Of a stretch of DNA of 64,000 nucleotides, positions 54,913 to 64,000 are shown piece by piece (positions within the stretch are counted from its first letter, which is position 1; every line of letters starts with the position of its first letter). Origin of the DNA: Flavobacteriales bacterium 33_180_T64 (lineage in GTDB: Bacteria > Bacteroidota > Bacteroidia > Flavobacteriales > Flavobacteriaceae); assembly GCA_002162685.1 (NCBI GenBank), contig MAAQ01000013.1, positions 1 to 64,000 of the forward strand, read 5' to 3'. The translations under genes and the position numbers were made by a program. The notes under the pieces were generated by a model. It saw nothing but the letters and a program-made list of their open reading frames with translations, was not told the DNA's origin and made no database searches.

Positions 54913-57759
54913 TTATTTAAGTTTCTTTTTAACTTCAACTTCTTGGAAAGCTTCTAAAACATCATCAACTTGAATATCATTGTAGTTTTTAAGTTGCATA
55001 CCACAATCATAACCTTTAGATACTTCTTTAGCATCATCCTTAAATCGTTTTAATGAGGTCAATGTTCCTGTATGAATTACAACACCATCTCTAATTAAAC
55101 GAATTCCAGAACTTCTGTAAATCTTACCATTAATGACCATACAACCTGCAATAGTACCAATCTTAGAAATTTTGAATGTTTCTCTAATTTCTGCAGTACC
55201 TGTAATCTCTTCTTTTAACTCAGGAGACAACATGCCTTCCATTGCATCTTTAAGATCATTAATTGCATCATAAATAATTGAGTACATTCTGATATCAATT
55301 TCTTCCTTATCTGCAATTTGACGTGCATTACCCATTGGTCTCACGTTAAATCCGATAATAATTGCATCAGATGCTGTTGCTAGTAACACATCACTTTCGG
55401 TAATGGCACCAACACCTTTATGTATAATATTAACTTGAATTTCTTCTGTAGATAATTTCTGGAATGAATCTGTCAATGCTTCAACAGAACCATCCACATC
55501 ACCTTTAAGGATGATATTCAATTCTTGGAAATCACCAAGCGCAATACGACGTCCAATTTCATCTAATGTAATATGGCGTTGCGTTCTTACAGATTGCTCA
55601 CGTTGCAATTGAGTACGTTTTGCAGCAATTTGTTTTGCTTCACGCTCATCTTCAAAGACATTAAACTTATCACCTGCTTGAGGCGCACCATCTAATCCTA
55701 AGATTGATATTGGTGTTGATGGACCAACGACAGTAACTTCATTACCACGCTCATCATGCATTGCTTTTATTTTACCACTATTTTTACCAGCAAGCACGTA
55801 ATCGCCTACTCGTAATGTTCCGGCTTGTACTAATATTGTAGATACATATCCACGACCTTTATCTAAGAATGCTTCTACAACTGTACCGTTTCCGCTTTTA
55901 TTAGGATTAGCTTTAAGCTCTAATAATTCGGCTTCAAGTAATACTTTCTCTAATAATTCTTTAACTCCTGTTCCATTTTTAGCTGAAATATCATGAGATT
56001 GGATTTTTCCACCCCAGTCTTCAACTAATAAATTCATTTGTGCTAATCCTTCTTTTACTTTTTCAGGATTTGCTCCAGGCTTATCAATTTTATTTATAGC
56101 AAAAATCATTGGCACTTCTGCTGCTTGAGCATGAGCAATTGCCTCTTTTGTTTGCGGCATGATAGCATCATCTGCTGCAATTACAATAATAACTAAATCA
56201 GTTACTTGAGCACCACGAGCACGCATTGCTGTAAAGGCCTCGTGACCTGGCGTATCTAAGAACGCTATTTTTTGCCCGTTATCTAGTGTTACACCATAGG
56301 CACCTATGTGCTGTGTGATTCCTCCAGATTCTCCTGCAATTACATTTTCTTTACGAATGTAATCTAATAATGACGTTTTACCGTGATCTACGTGACCCAT
56401 TACTGTAATAATTGGCGCACGACTTTCTAAGTCTTCAGGTTTATCATCAACGTCTTCAAATGACTCTTCGATATCTGAAGTAACAAAATCAACTTCATAA
56501 CCAAACTCATCTGCAACAACAGTTAAAGTTTCAGCATCTAAACGTTGGTTCATAGTTACCATCATACCAAGTGACATACATGCTGAAATAATTTCAGTAA
56601 CAGAAACATTCATCATCGTAGCGACTTCACTAGCCGTTACAAACTCGGTAACTTTAAGAATTTTACTTTCTGCTGCTACAGCTTGTAAATCTTTTTCTGT
56701 TTGTTCTCTATGCTGTTCTCTTTTCTCTCTACGATATTTAGCACCTTTTCCTTTACTAGATTTTCCTTGAAGTTTCTCTAAGGTTTCACGGACTTGCTTT
56801 TGTACTTCTTCAGCACTAGGCTCTTCTTTTACAACAGAACGTTGTTTTCCTTGATTTCTTCCTTTATAGCCACCTCTTTGGTTTCCGCCTCCTCTATTAT
56901 TAGATCTATTGTCACCACCTGTAGATGGGCCTTTACTAATTCGGCGTCTTTTCTTTTTATTATCAGAATCTGAAGCAGTTTTCTTCTCTTCTTTTTTCTT
57001 CTTAGGCTTATTAAACTGAGATAAATCAATTTTATCTCCAGCAATTTTAGGTCCAGTAAGTTTCTTATATTGTGTTTTTAAAGTCTCTTCAACTGGTTCT
57101 TCTGGAGCAGCTGGCTCTTCAACTACTTTCTTAGGCACTTCTTTAGCCTTAACCTTTGGCTTTTCAACAGCCTTAATTACCTCTTTCACCTCTTCAGCAA
57201 CAGAAGCCTTTTTAGGCTCTTTCTTTTCTTTCGGCTTTTCGGTTTTAGGTATAGCAACCTCCTCTTTTGGCTTTTCAACTTTCGGCTCATCTTTTACAGG
57301 AGCTTCTTTTACAGAAGTTTCTTTTACAGGAGTTTCTTTTACAGGAGTTTCTTTTACAAGTTCCTCTTTTATAGGCTCTTCTTTTGTAGAAACTGCATCC
57401 TTAGCCTTATCGTTATTTAAGTCGATTTTACCAACTTGCTTAGGGCCACTTAACTCTGCTTTTGCCTTAACAATTTCGCGACTCTTAGCTTCTTTTTGAG
57501 CTTTTAATTCCAATTCACGCTCACGTTGTTCTCGCAACTCTTCCTTTTCTTTTAACTTTGCTTCACTAACCTCCAAAGAAGCTACTTTTTTATTTGCGTC
57601 AGTTTGAAATTCATTGGAAAGAACTGTGTAAACCTCTTCTGATATTTTTGTATTAGGACTCTTCTCTATTTCAACACCTTTTGATTCTAAAAAATCAACA
57701 GCGCGATCTATAGAGATATTTAACTCCCTTAATACTTTATTTAATCTAGTTTGAGCCAT
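54913..57759 (-). CDS. infB: Translation initiation factor IF-2
   Basis: The 948-residue protein has an IF2_N domain (1-~55) and a long low-complexity Lys/Glu/Pro linker (~60-340) holding the VKETP repeats. Next come a second IF2_N domain and the GTPase with G1 [15 protein letters not shown]2/G3 DTPGHEAF, G4 NKID, then the beta-barrels and the C-terminal tRNA-binding domain. The factor brings fMet-tRNA to the ribosome. It is the last gene of rimP-nusA-infB, 65 bases after nusA. Confidence 0.97.
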   Translation of the reverse strand: MAQTRLNKVLRELNISIDRAVDFLESKGVEIEKSPNTKISEEVYTVLSNEFQTDANKKVASLEVSEAKLKEKEELREQRERELELKAQKEAKSREIVKAKAELSGPKQVGKIDLNNDKAKDAVSTKEEPIKEELVKETPVKETPVKETSVKEAPVKDEPKVEKPKEEVAIPKTEKPKEKKEPKKASVAEEVKEVIKAVEKPKVKAKEVPKKVVEEPAAPEEPVEETLKTQYKKLTGPKIAGDKIDLSQFNKPKKKKEEKKTASDSDNKKKRRRISKGPSTGGDNRSNNRGGGNQRGGYKGRNQGKQRSVVKEEPSAEEVQKQVRETLEKLQGKSSKGKGAKYRREKREQHREQTEKDLQAVAAESKILKVTEFVTASEVATMMNVSVTEIISACMSLGMMVTMNQRLDAETLTVVADEFGYEVDFVTSDIEESFEDVDDKPEDLESRAPIITVMGHVDHGKTSLLDYIRKENVIAGESGGITQHIGAYGVTLDNGQKIAFLDTPGHEAFTAMRARGAQVTDLVIIVIAADDAIMPQTKEAIAHAQAAEVPMIFAINKIDKPGANPEKVKEGLAQMNLLVEDWGGKIQSHDISAKNGTGVKELLEKVLLEAELLELKANPNKSGNGTVVEAFLDKGRGYVSTILVQAGTLRVGDYVLAGKNSGKIKAMHDERGNEVTVVGPSTPISILGLDGAPQAGDKFNVFEDEREAKQIAAKRTQLQREQSVRTQRHITLDEIGRRIALGDFQELNIILKGDVDGSVEALTDSFQKLSTEEIQVNIIHKGVGAITESDVLLATASDAIIIGFNVRPMGNARQIADKEEIDIRMYSIIYDAINDLKDAMEGMLSPELKEEITGTAEIRETFKISKIGTIAGCMVINGKIYRSSGIRLIRDGVVIHTGTLTSLKRFKDDAKEVSKGYDCGMQLKNYNDIQVDDVLEAFQEVEVKKKLK
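57290..57394 (-). repeat. 15-bp minisatellite in infB encoding KETPV-type repeats
   Basis: About seven tandem copies of a 15-bp unit (plus-strand form TCTTTTACAGGAGTT, positions 57290, 57305, 57320, 57335, 57350, 57365, 57380). The two at 57320 and 57335 are identical and the outer ones diverged. They encode the linker of IF-2, and the unit length is a multiple of three, so copy-number change keeps the frame. Confidence 0.8.
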
Positions 57760-57824
57760 AAATTGCTTGTAATATACCTTAAAAATCTATTCTGCCAAAT
57801 TAACCATAAAATGTTAAACTGGTA

Positions 57825-59057
57825 TTATTCTTCAAACTCTTCTTTAAGAATTCGAAGAACATCTAATATTGTTACTTCTTCTAAATCAGTACGTTTTACA
57901 AGGTCATTAACATCTTGTTCTAACACACTTTTTGCGGTATCTAAACCGACTTTGCTGAATTCTTCAATAATCCAACCTTCTATTTCATCTGAGAACTCTG
58001 ATAATTCAACATCTTCTTCAGCACCTTCTCTAAATACATCAATTTCATAACCAGTTAATTTCCCAGCTAATCTAATGTTATGACCACCTCTACCAATAGC
58101 TTTTGATACTTCTTCTGGTTTTAATAAAACCTCAGCACGTTTGTTTTCTTCATCCAATTTAATTGAAGTAACTCTTGCTGGGCTTAATGATCTTGTAATG
58201 AATAATTGCAAATTATTTGTATAATTAATAACATCAATATTTTCATTCCCTAATTCACGAACAATACCATGAATTCTAGATCCTTTCATTCCAACACAAG
58301 CTCCTACAGGATCAATTCTATCATCATAAGAGTCTACAGCAACTTTTGCCTTTTCTCCTGGAATCCTTACAACGTTCTTAATCGTTATTAAGCCATCAAA
58401 TACTTCCGGAATTTCTTGTTCAAACAATTTCTCTAAAAATGCTGGTGCAGTTCTAGACATAATAATTGCAGGTTTATTCCCTTTTAATTCAACACTTTCA
58501 ATAATTCCTCTTACATTTTCTCCTTTTCTAAAAAAGTCTGATGGTATTTGCTTATCCTTTGGAAGGATGATTTCGTTACCTTCATCGTCTAATAAAATGA
58601 TTGCTCTGTGACGAATATGATGTACTTCAGCAGAATAAATCTCTCCTTCAAGTTCTTTAAACTGCTTATATATGTTTGTATTATCGTGTTCGTGGATTTT
58701 AGAAATCAAGTTTTGGCGTAATGCTAAAATTGAACGACGCCCTAAATCTACTAATTTTACTTCTTCTGCAACATCTTCTCCTACTTCAAAATCTGGCTCT
58801 ATTTTTTGAGCTTCAGATAATGCAATTTCTTGGTTTGGTTCTTCTACTTCATCATCAGCAACTACAATTCTATTTCTCCAAATTTCTAAATCTCCTTTAT
58901 CTGGATTTATAATAATATCAAAATTATCGTCGTCTCCGTATTTCTTTTTCAATGCATTTCTAAGTACATCTTCTAAAATCGCCATTAACGTTACACGATC
59001 TATTAATTTATCGTCTTTAAATTCTGAAAAAGAATCAATTAACGCTATATTTTCCAT
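57825..59057 (-). CDS. nusA: Transcription termination/antitermination factor NusA
   Basis: The 410-residue protein has the N-terminal RNA-polymerase-binding domain, an S1 domain (GEIYSAEVHHIRHRAII), and the KH domains with GMKGSRIHGI and GRGGHNIRLAG. It lacks the C-terminal acidic repeats of E. coli NusA. NusA binds elongating RNA polymerase and promotes folding of terminator hairpins. It starts 10 bases after rimP and shares the hairpin-bearing leader of that gene. Confidence 0.96.
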   Translation of the reverse strand: MENIALIDSFSEFKDDKLIDRVTLMAILEDVLRNALKKKYGDDDNFDIIINPDKGDLEIWRNRIVVADDEVEEPNQEIALSEAQKIEPDFEVGEDVAEEVKLVDLGRRSILALRQNLISKIHEHDNTNIYKQFKELEGEIYSAEVHHIRHRAIILLDDEGNEIILPKDKQIPSDFFRKGENVRGIIESVELKGNKPAIIMSRTAPAFLEKLFEQEIPEVFDGLITIKNVVRIPGEKAKVAVDSYDDRIDPVGACVGMKGSRIHGIVRELGNENIDVINYTNNLQLFITRSLSPARVTSIKLDEENKRAEVLLKPEEVSKAIGRGGHNIRLAGKLTGYEIDVFREGAEEDVELSEFSDEIEGWIIEEFSKVGLDTAKSVLEQDVNDLVKRTDLEEVTILDVLRILKEEFEE

Positions 59058-59066
59058 AATTATGAA

Positions 59067-59531
59067 TTAAAATTTTATTACAACTTGAGCCTTTGAAATC
59101 GTATCATACGGAATTTCGGCTTGCTTTTTTACAGTTACCTTACCTTTACCAACTGGTTTTGGCTCTCTAACTTTCCACTCTAAAAGAATATTACCTTCAT
59201 CTGCTTTAGTAAGAATCCCTTCAATAGTTTCGTTTGTTATGGTTTTCACACTAAGTGTTCTTCCAACATTCTTTTTGTACTGTCTTTTATTTATAAAAGG
59301 TTCAGCTGCACCAGCTGACAATACTTCTAAAGAAAAATCTTGTTCTTCTCTATCTAAATTATGCTCAATGGCGCGACTTACAAACATGCAATCTTCAACC
59401 AAAACACCATTATCACCATCAATAATAATCTTAATTGTATTATCTGACAACACATCAAAACTGATTAAAAACAGGTCTTCCCGTTCTTTTAACCCTTCGT
59501 CTAATAAATTTTTTACAGTCTCCTTGAACAT
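59067..59531 (-). CDS. rimP: Ribosome maturation factor RimP
   Basis: The 154-residue protein has the two-domain RimP fold: a KH-like N-terminal part (IIIDGDNGVLVEDCMFVSRAIE) and the LEVLSAGAAEPF motif typical of RimP. It assists maturation of the 30S subunit. It heads the rimP-nusA-infB operon. Between promoter (59595) and start lies a strong hairpin, described separately. Confidence 0.93.
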   Translation of the reverse strand: MFKETVKNLLDEGLKEREDLFLISFDVLSDNTIKIIIDGDNGVLVEDCMFVSRAIEHNLDREEQDFSLEVLSAGAAEPFINKRQYKKNVGRTLSVKTITNETIEGILTKADEGNILLEWKVREPKPVGKGKVTVKKQAEIPYDTISKAQVVIKF

Positions 59532-59540
59532 TTTTAGTAT

Positions 59541-59566
59541 AAAAAGAGCGGACTTCCCGTCCGCTC
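59541..59566 (-). terminator. Intrinsic-terminator hairpin in the rimP-nusA-infB leader (candidate attenuator)
   Basis: The perfect 8-bp GC-rich stem GAGCGGAC (59546-59553) / GTCCGCTC (59559-59566) with a five-base loop is followed, on the minus strand, by TTTTT (59545-59541). It ends 10 bases before the rimP ATG. It sits downstream of the TATATTTG promoter, so RNA polymerase must read through it to express the operon. No rightward gene ends here, so it is not merely a convergent terminator. Confidence 0.75.
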
Positions 59567-59594
59567 ATTATTCTTTTTTCTTCAAACAACGCTG

Positions 59595-59626
59595 CAAATA
59601 TACAACAATTTTATTGATTTCTACAA
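59595..59626 (-). promoter_or_regulatory. TTG-N21-TATATTTG promoter of rimP-nusA-infB
   Basis: The -7 box TATATTTG (59595-59602) and the -33 TTG (59624-59626) are 21 bases apart. Transcription would start near 59590, giving a leader of about 60 bases that includes the hairpin at 59546-59566. Confidence 0.7.
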
Positions 59627-60102
59627 GTGCTCTCTCTTCAGTTTTTATTATTAAATTTATGAGAGACAAAACAATACTTTAAATATAAAAAAATAAAAGG
59701 TTCAAAATCTTCTCTTAAAGAAAAACAAAACCGCGTCCTCTTTTAATTAATTTATAAACTATTTAGAGTTTTAACTTTAAAAATAAAAGCTTAGAATTCC
59801 ACTAACTAAAAGTCAAAATATTTATTATTTCTATCCGGCTTAAGATATACTTCCACCCTAATTAAACTCTAAAAAAGTATAATCACAACAAAACTAAACT
59901 TCAAAACAACTCATATAGCTAACAATTCTAGAATTAGGATTCAGACTATTTCTCTACAAAAAGGGAGGATAATTTATCCTCTCTTTTTCTTTTTCTCTAG
60001 TTTAGCACACAACCAACTAAAATTGACACCTATAACTCAGTTATATTCATTTTTTTTTCTTAAATTTATAAGAGCAACCCTTTTCAAAAAAAACCACCCA
60101 CT
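59603..60102. other. 500-base intergenic region with an orphan hairpin
   Basis: AT-rich, without a credible protein gene. It contains the rimP -33 box, a possible minus-strand -7 box TAGTTTTG (59889-59896), and a terminator-like hairpin at 59958-59988. The promoter of the universal stress protein gene must be here, but I cannot point to it. Confidence 0.5.
59958..59988. terminator. Terminator-like hairpin with no assigned gene
   Basis: The stem 59958-59970 / 59976-59988 (core AGGGAGGAT / ATCCTCTCT, one G-U pair on the plus strand) has a five-base loop and T tracts on both strands. No protein gene ends before it on either strand. Confidence 0.6.
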
Positions 60103-60927
60103 ATGAAAAAAATATTAGTCCCAACAGATTTCTCCCAAGAAGCTGAAAATGCTTTAAAAGTTGCCTCTCAAATAGCAAAAAAACATGGCAGTGAAATTTA
60201 CCTATTGCACATGTTAGAAATTCCAATGCAAGAAATTGACGCTGTAAGCACTCATGCAGATGTGCCAGAAGTGATGTTTTTTATGAAAATGGCACATCAA
60301 AAATTTGAAGAAATTATGAATAGCTCCTATTTAGAGGGTGTTACTGTTCATGAAATTGTAAAACCAGACGGCTCTTTTAATGGTATTTCAGAAATATGTA
60401 AAGAACATGGCATAACTATGATAACTATGGGCTCACATGGCGCAAGTGGCATTAAAGAAATGTTTATTGGTTCAAATGCCGAAAAAGCGGTTCGTAATTC
60501 TGACGTACCTGTTTTGGTTATCAAAAACAATCATGATAATTTTAGTATTGACGATATTGTATTTGCTTCAGATTTTAAAAATGATAATGAAGAAACCTAC
60601 AAGCAAGCAACAGAGCTAGCTACAGCTTTTGACGCTCAATTACATTTATTAATGGTTAATACTGCGAGTAATTTCACAACAACGAAAAAAGCCAAAGACA
60701 GAATTAATGATTTTATTGATGGTTATAGTTTTAAAAACTATACTGTGAATATATATAATGATGAGTCTATAGAAAAAGGAGTGCTTAATTTCTCCAAACA
60801 AATTGATGCCGATTTAATTGGCATTAGCACTCATGGAAGACAAGGAATTGCTCATTTCTTCAACGGAAGCATAAGCGAAGACCTTGTAAATCATGCTAAT
60901 AGACCTGTAATTACCTTTAAGATTTGA
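60103..60927 (+). CDS. Tandem universal stress protein (two UspA domains)
   Basis: The 274-residue protein has two UspA domains. The first (1-~145) opens with KKILVPTDFSQEAENAL and has the ATP-binding motif GSHGASGIKEMFIGSNAEKAV. The second (~150-274) has ISTHGRQGIAHFFNGSISEDLV. The G(2x)G(9x)G(S/T) motif is intact in domain one and close to it in domain two, so nucleotide binding is likely. The role is stress adaptation in the cytosol; details are unknown. It is a single gene followed by a strong terminator. Confidence 0.92.
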   Translation: MKKILVPTDFSQEAENALKVASQIAKKHGSEIYLLHMLEIPMQEIDAVSTHADVPEVMFFMKMAHQKFEEIMNSSYLEGVTVHEIVKPDGSFNGISEICKEHGITMITMGSHGASGIKEMFIGSNAEKAVRNSDVPVLVIKNNHDNFSIDDIVFASDFKNDNEETYKQATELATAFDAQLHLLMVNTASNFTTTKKAKDRINDFIDGYSFKNYTVNIYNDESIEKGVLNFSKQIDADLIGISTHGRQGIAHFFNGSISEDLVNHANRPVITFKI

Positions 60928-60948
60928 TACAATACTATTATAAAAATA

Positions 60949-60977
60949 AAAAGTCTTCCGAAATTCGGAAGACTTTT
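60949..60977 (+). terminator. Intrinsic terminator after the universal stress protein gene
   Basis: The stem AAAAGTCTTCCG / CGGAAGACTTTT (60949-60960 / 60966-60977) is followed by TTG. It ends four bases from the 3' end of tRNA-Gln and may also terminate that leftward transcript. Confidence 0.85.
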
Positions 60978-60980
60978 TTG

Positions 60981-61054
60981 TTGGCCCACTAGGGATCGAA
61001 CCTAGACTCTTTGGTACCAAAAACCAATGTGTTGCCAGTTACACCATAGGCCAA
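60981..61054 (-). tRNA. tRNA-Gln (anticodon TTG)
   Basis: The minus strand folds as a complete 74-base cloverleaf. The acceptor is TTGGCCT / GGGCCAA, the anticodon stem TTGGT / ACCAA with loop TTTTGGT (anticodon TTG), and the T arm CTAGG-TTCGATC-CCTAG. No 3' CCA is encoded. It decodes CAA and, by wobble, CAG. Confidence 0.93.
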
Positions 61055-61070
61055 TCTCTTAAAGAGGATG

Positions 61071-61101
61071 CAAATTTAGTACAAAGTTTTATTTGTGCAA
61101 A
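61071..61101 (-). promoter_or_regulatory. TTTG-N19-TAAATTTG promoter of tRNA-Gln
   Basis: The -7 box TAAATTTG (61071-61078) and the -33 TTTG (61098-61101) are 19 bases apart, the best complete Bacteroidota promoter in the window. The leader to the mature tRNA 5' end would be about 12 bases. Confidence 0.75.
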
Positions 61102-61203
61102 CAATTTTTTATAAAAAAATCAAAAAATGATAACGTTTACTTAAAATCTACAGTGTTTATCATATTTATTATTAAATTCGCTCGCATTAAATAAACACAT
61201 TTT

Positions 61204-64000
61204 ATGATACATTTCAACTTCAAGAAATGGAATAACATCCTTGGATGGCTAGCTTTTACCATCGCTTTAATCACTTATGCATTAACCATTGAACCAACGG
61301 TTAGTTTTTGGGATGCAGGAGAATACATATTAACATCATCAAAGCTACAAGTAGGTCACCCTCCTGGAGCACCACTCTTTCAAATGCTAGGAGCATTTTT
61401 CTCAATGTTTGCTTTTGAACCTGCTCAAATAGGGATGATGCTCAATATGATGAGTGCTGTCTCCAGTGCTTTTACAATATTGTTCATGTTTTGGACCATA
61501 ACTATGTTATTGATAAAATTAGCTGTAATTGCTAACCCAAGACAAGGTGAAGAAAGAGATAATACTTCTAATACATCTTTATCAAAAAATCAATACGTTG
61601 CCATATTAGGAAGCGCTTTAGTTGGAAGTTTAGCATTTGCATTCACCGACTCATTTTGGTTTAATGCTGTTGAAACTGAAGTTTACGCCATGGCAACCTT
61701 AATCATGTCTATTCTTTTCTATTTAGGATTACGATGGGAAAAAGATATGCATAAACCAAGAGGCCACAGATGGTTAATCTTAATCGCATTTGTTATTGGC
61801 CTATCTTTTGGAGTTCACTTTATGGGGTTATTAACGATTCCTGCTTTAGGGCTCATTTATTATTTTAAAAATTATAAAACAATAACGGTCAAAAATTTCA
61901 TCTTAGCTAATGTAATTTCAGCAGCCATATTACTTTTTATATTTAAACTATTGCTTCCAAATGCACTTAGGCTATTTAGTGCTTCTGAAATTTTCTTTGT
62001 CAATACTATTGGGCTTCCATTTAATTCTGGGTCTATTATCGCTGGATTACTTGTCGTTGCTGCGTTTTATTTCGGATTAAAATATACCAGAAAAAAAGGT
62101 TATAAATACGCTAATACATTAACGCTTTGCTTGATTTTTATTTTTATCGGGTTTTCATCTTGGGTAATGCTACCTATTAGAGCTAATGCTAATGTGATTA
62201 TTAATGAAAATAATCCATCTAGTGCAAGAGAACTTTTAGCCTACTATAACTTAGAGCAATATCCTGAAACACATTTATTTTATGGACCTTTATTTACTGA
62301 TCAATATTCTGGTCTAGATGAGAACAATCCATACAAAGATGCAAAACCTAAGTATGAAAAAGACAAAGAAAATGGTGAGTACATTGTTGTAAATGAATGG
62401 AAAAATGCCGAGCAAATGTACAATTCTAAACATGCTGCAATGCTACCAAGAATGTGGAGTGGAGAGCATGCCGAAAACTACATGATGTTTACAGGTTTAT
62501 TAGATTTTAAAATTAAGCCGGAATACCAAATGGATAATGATGTTCGCCGTGTAGTGAACCAATTCAAGAATGAAGTCGCTCAAGGAAAAGTCGATTATGA
62601 AGATTATCATGGTTTTTTAAAACAATTTGGAAACGGCTACTTAGAAGTTGAGAAACCTTCTTTTGGAGACAATTTATATTATATGATTGACTATCAATTT
62701 GGTTATATGTACTGGAGGTATTTTATGTGGAATTTCTCTGGTAGACAAGATGATATTCAAGGTAAATATGACGATTTACATGGAAACTGGTTAAGCGGAA
62801 TCGATTTTATTGATGAGTTACATTTAGGAATGTCTCAAGACAACCTACCAAGTGATGTAGCAAATAATAAAGCAAGAAACACGTATTACATGCTTCCATT
62901 AATATTAGGTATTATTGGATTCTTATTTATCCTTTCAAGAGATCCTAAGCGTTTTTGGGTGCTGTTCGTGTTCTTTTTAATGACAGGATTAGCCATTCAA
63001 TTCTATACTAACGTAAGACCTTTTGAACCTCGAGAAAGAGATTACTCGGTTGTAGGTTCTTTTTATGTATTTGCAATTTGGATTGGTTTTGGAGTGTATG
63101 CTATTTTTGATTTCCTTAAAAAATATGCCAACTCTAAATTTCTTGCTCCTGCTATTACATTAGTTTGTTTAGTTTTAGTTCCTGGAATTTTAGCAGCCGA
63201 AAACTGGGATGATCATGATAGATCTGCTAAATACACAGCACAAGCTATGGCAAGGCAGTATTTAGAATCTTGTGCACCAAACGCTATACTATTCACTATT
63301 GGTGATAATGATAGTTTCCCTTTATGGTACTTGCAAGAAATTGAAGGTGTACGAACAGATGTTCGTGTAGTAAACACTAGCTTGTTTCAAACGGATTGGT
63401 ATATCGATCAAATGAAACGTAAAGCCTATGAAAGTGACCCTATCCCGTCTCAATTAACTCATGAGCAATACAGGTTCGGCACTAGAGATTATATAATGAA
63501 AAATGAAATTACCAAAGACACTTTCTTAATTAAAGATTTTGTAGATTTCATTTCTAATGATGATCCAAAGTACAAATTAGCTTATGCTTTAAGAGCTACT
63601 GGTGAAGATCCATCTGTATACCCGAAACAATTACAAAATTCAAATTATTTGCCAACGAGTAATGTTAGAGTTCCAGTAAACAAAGCTAATGTTCTTGAAA
63701 ATGGTCTTGTAAAAGCAAAAGACACTGATAAAATTGAACCTTACCTAGATATTAAAATTACTGGTGGTGCATTATATAAAAATCGTCTATTAATGTTAGA
63801 CATTATTGCTAATAATGATTGGAAACGACCAATTTACTTCACTGGCGGAGCCTTTAGTGATGAAGATTATATATGGATGAAAGATTATCTACAATTAGAT
63901 GGTTTATGTTACAAATTAGTACCAATCAAAACACCTGTAGACAGAGCAAATCCTTTTGATATGGGACGTGTAGATCCCGATTTGATGTATGAAAAGGTAA
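61204..64000 (+). CDS. DUF2723 polytopic membrane protein (partial, 3' end outside window)
   Basis: The frame is open from the ATG at 61204 to the right edge (932 codons seen). The N-terminal ~330 residues hold about ten membrane helices and carry the DUF2723 motifs TVSFWDAGEYI, GHPPGAPLFQM and FNAVETEVYA. Conserved acidic residues in the first periplasmic loop (WDAGE) recall the catalytic Asp of GT-C glycosyltransferases. A soluble segment and more helices (~565-680), then a periplasmic region with GDNDSFPLWYLQ, follow. A role in protein O-glycosylation or lipid-linked sugar transfer has been suggested for the family; I treat it as inference. The end is not seen. Confidence 0.85.
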   Translation, partial: MIHFNFKKWNNILGWLAFTIALITYALTIEPTVSFWDAGEYILTSSKLQVGHPPGAPLFQMLGAFFSMFAFEPAQIGMMLNMMSAVSSAFTILFMFWTITMLLIKLAVIANPRQGEERDNTSNTSLSKNQYVAILGSALVGSLAFAFTDSFWFNAVETEVYAMATLIMSILFYLGLRWEKDMHKPRGHRWLILIAFVIGLSFGVHFMGLLTIPALGLIYYFKNYKTITVKNFILANVISAAILLFIFKLLLPNALRLFSASEIFFVNTIGLPFNSGSIIAGLLVVAAFYFGLKYTRKKGYKYANTLTLCLIFIFIGFSSWVMLPIRANANVIINENNPSSARELLAYYNLEQYPETHLFYGPLFTDQYSGLDENNPYKDAKPKYEKDKENGEYIVVNEWKNAEQMYNSKHAAMLPRMWSGEHAENYMMFTGLLDFKIKPEYQMDNDVRRVVNQFKNEVAQGKVDYEDYHGFLKQFGNGYLEVEKPSFGDNLYYMIDYQFGYMYWRYFMWNFSGRQDDIQGKYDDLHGNWLSGIDFIDELHLGMSQDNLPSDVANNKARNTYYMLPLILGIIGFLFILSRDPKRFWVLFVFFLMTGLAIQFYTNVRPFEPRERDYSVVGSFYVFAIWIGFGVYAIFDFLKKYANSKFLAPAITLVCLVLVPGILAAENWDDHDRSAKYTAQAMARQYLESCAPNAILFTIGDNDSFPLWYLQEIEGVRTDVRVVNTSLFQTDWYIDQMKRKAYESDPIPSQLTHEQYRFGTRDYIMKNEITKDTFLIKDFVDFISNDDPKYKLAYALRATGEDPSVYPKQLQNSNYLPTSNVRVPVNKANVLENGLVKAKDTDKIEPYLDIKITGGALYKNRLLMLDIIANNDWKRPIYFTGGAFSDEDYIWMKDYLQLDGLCYKLVPIKTPVDRANPFDMGRVDPDLMYEKV

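Noticed and set aside
57290-57394. CRISPR-like array
   Set aside because: The repeated units are 15 bp without spacers and lie in frame within infB.

Overview
The window is about 30-35% GC by eye. It encodes SprA (the type IX secretion translocon), RemB-like and RimP/NusA/InfB proteins, an alternative complex III, and Bacteroidota-type promoters (TAnnTTTG near -7, sometimes with TTG near -33). This points to a gliding-type member of the Flavobacteriaceae. I see no phage, plasmid, transposase, CRISPR or rRNA signal. The region reads as core chromosome, with one large surface-protein gene cut by the left edge and one large membrane-protein gene cut by the right edge.

Layout. 1-2943 (-): N-terminal part of a giant secreted adhesin (CUB-like, PKD, choice-of-anchor L and Ig-like domains, then ~95-residue repeats). 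3300-5970 (+): an Nfu Fe-S scaffold with a doubled N-terminal domain, an unknown exported protein, and an MscS channel. 5967-13843 (-): tsaB and a complete MacAB-TolC-like efflux operon with two adaptors and two permeases. 13980-19409 (-): cytochrome oxidase accessory genes (heme O synthase, two subunit III paralogues, subunit IV, a Sco-like protein, Sco1, a DUF420/CtaM-like protein, a small CxxC membrane protein). 19538-20425 (+): an exported metallo-beta-lactamase-fold protein. 20434-25093 (-): a RemB-like outer-membrane protein, two TonB-like proteins, a VanZ-like protein and GcvH. 25155-35570 (-): sprA, ruvA, maeB. 35968-42762 (-): a probable surface lipoprotein, a LytTR/LytS two-component pair, queG, a cytochrome P450 and ruvB. 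42832-54236 (-): actABCDEF-coxBA. 54434-54814 (+): a SPOR protein. 54913-59531 (-): rimP-nusA-infB. 60103-60927 (+): a tandem universal stress protein. 60981-61054 (-): tRNA-Gln(TTG). 61204-64000 (+): DUF2723 membrane protein, incomplete.

How the genes work together. The act operon oxidises menaquinol and passes electrons to the CoxAB oxidase encoded in the same operon. The remaining oxidase subunits and assembly factors lie 25 kb away in two adjacent transcription units. SprA forms the outer-membrane pore of T9SS, and the adhesin at the left edge is a plausible T9SS client. RemB and the two TonB-like proteins share one periplasmic domain type and sit next to sprA.

The observations I rate highest are: an intrinsic-terminator hairpin in the leader of rimP-nusA-infB, which looks like a NusA-controlled attenuator; a calcium-binding TSP3-like Asp-rich insert inside SprA; a TonB-C-like domain at the N-terminus of the RemB-like protein, shared with its two neighbours; an ActA with six rather than five heme motifs; and promoters lying inside or on top of apparent start codons, which move the starts of nfu, cyoE and ruvB. 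I did not find a clear-cut wholly new multi-gene system.
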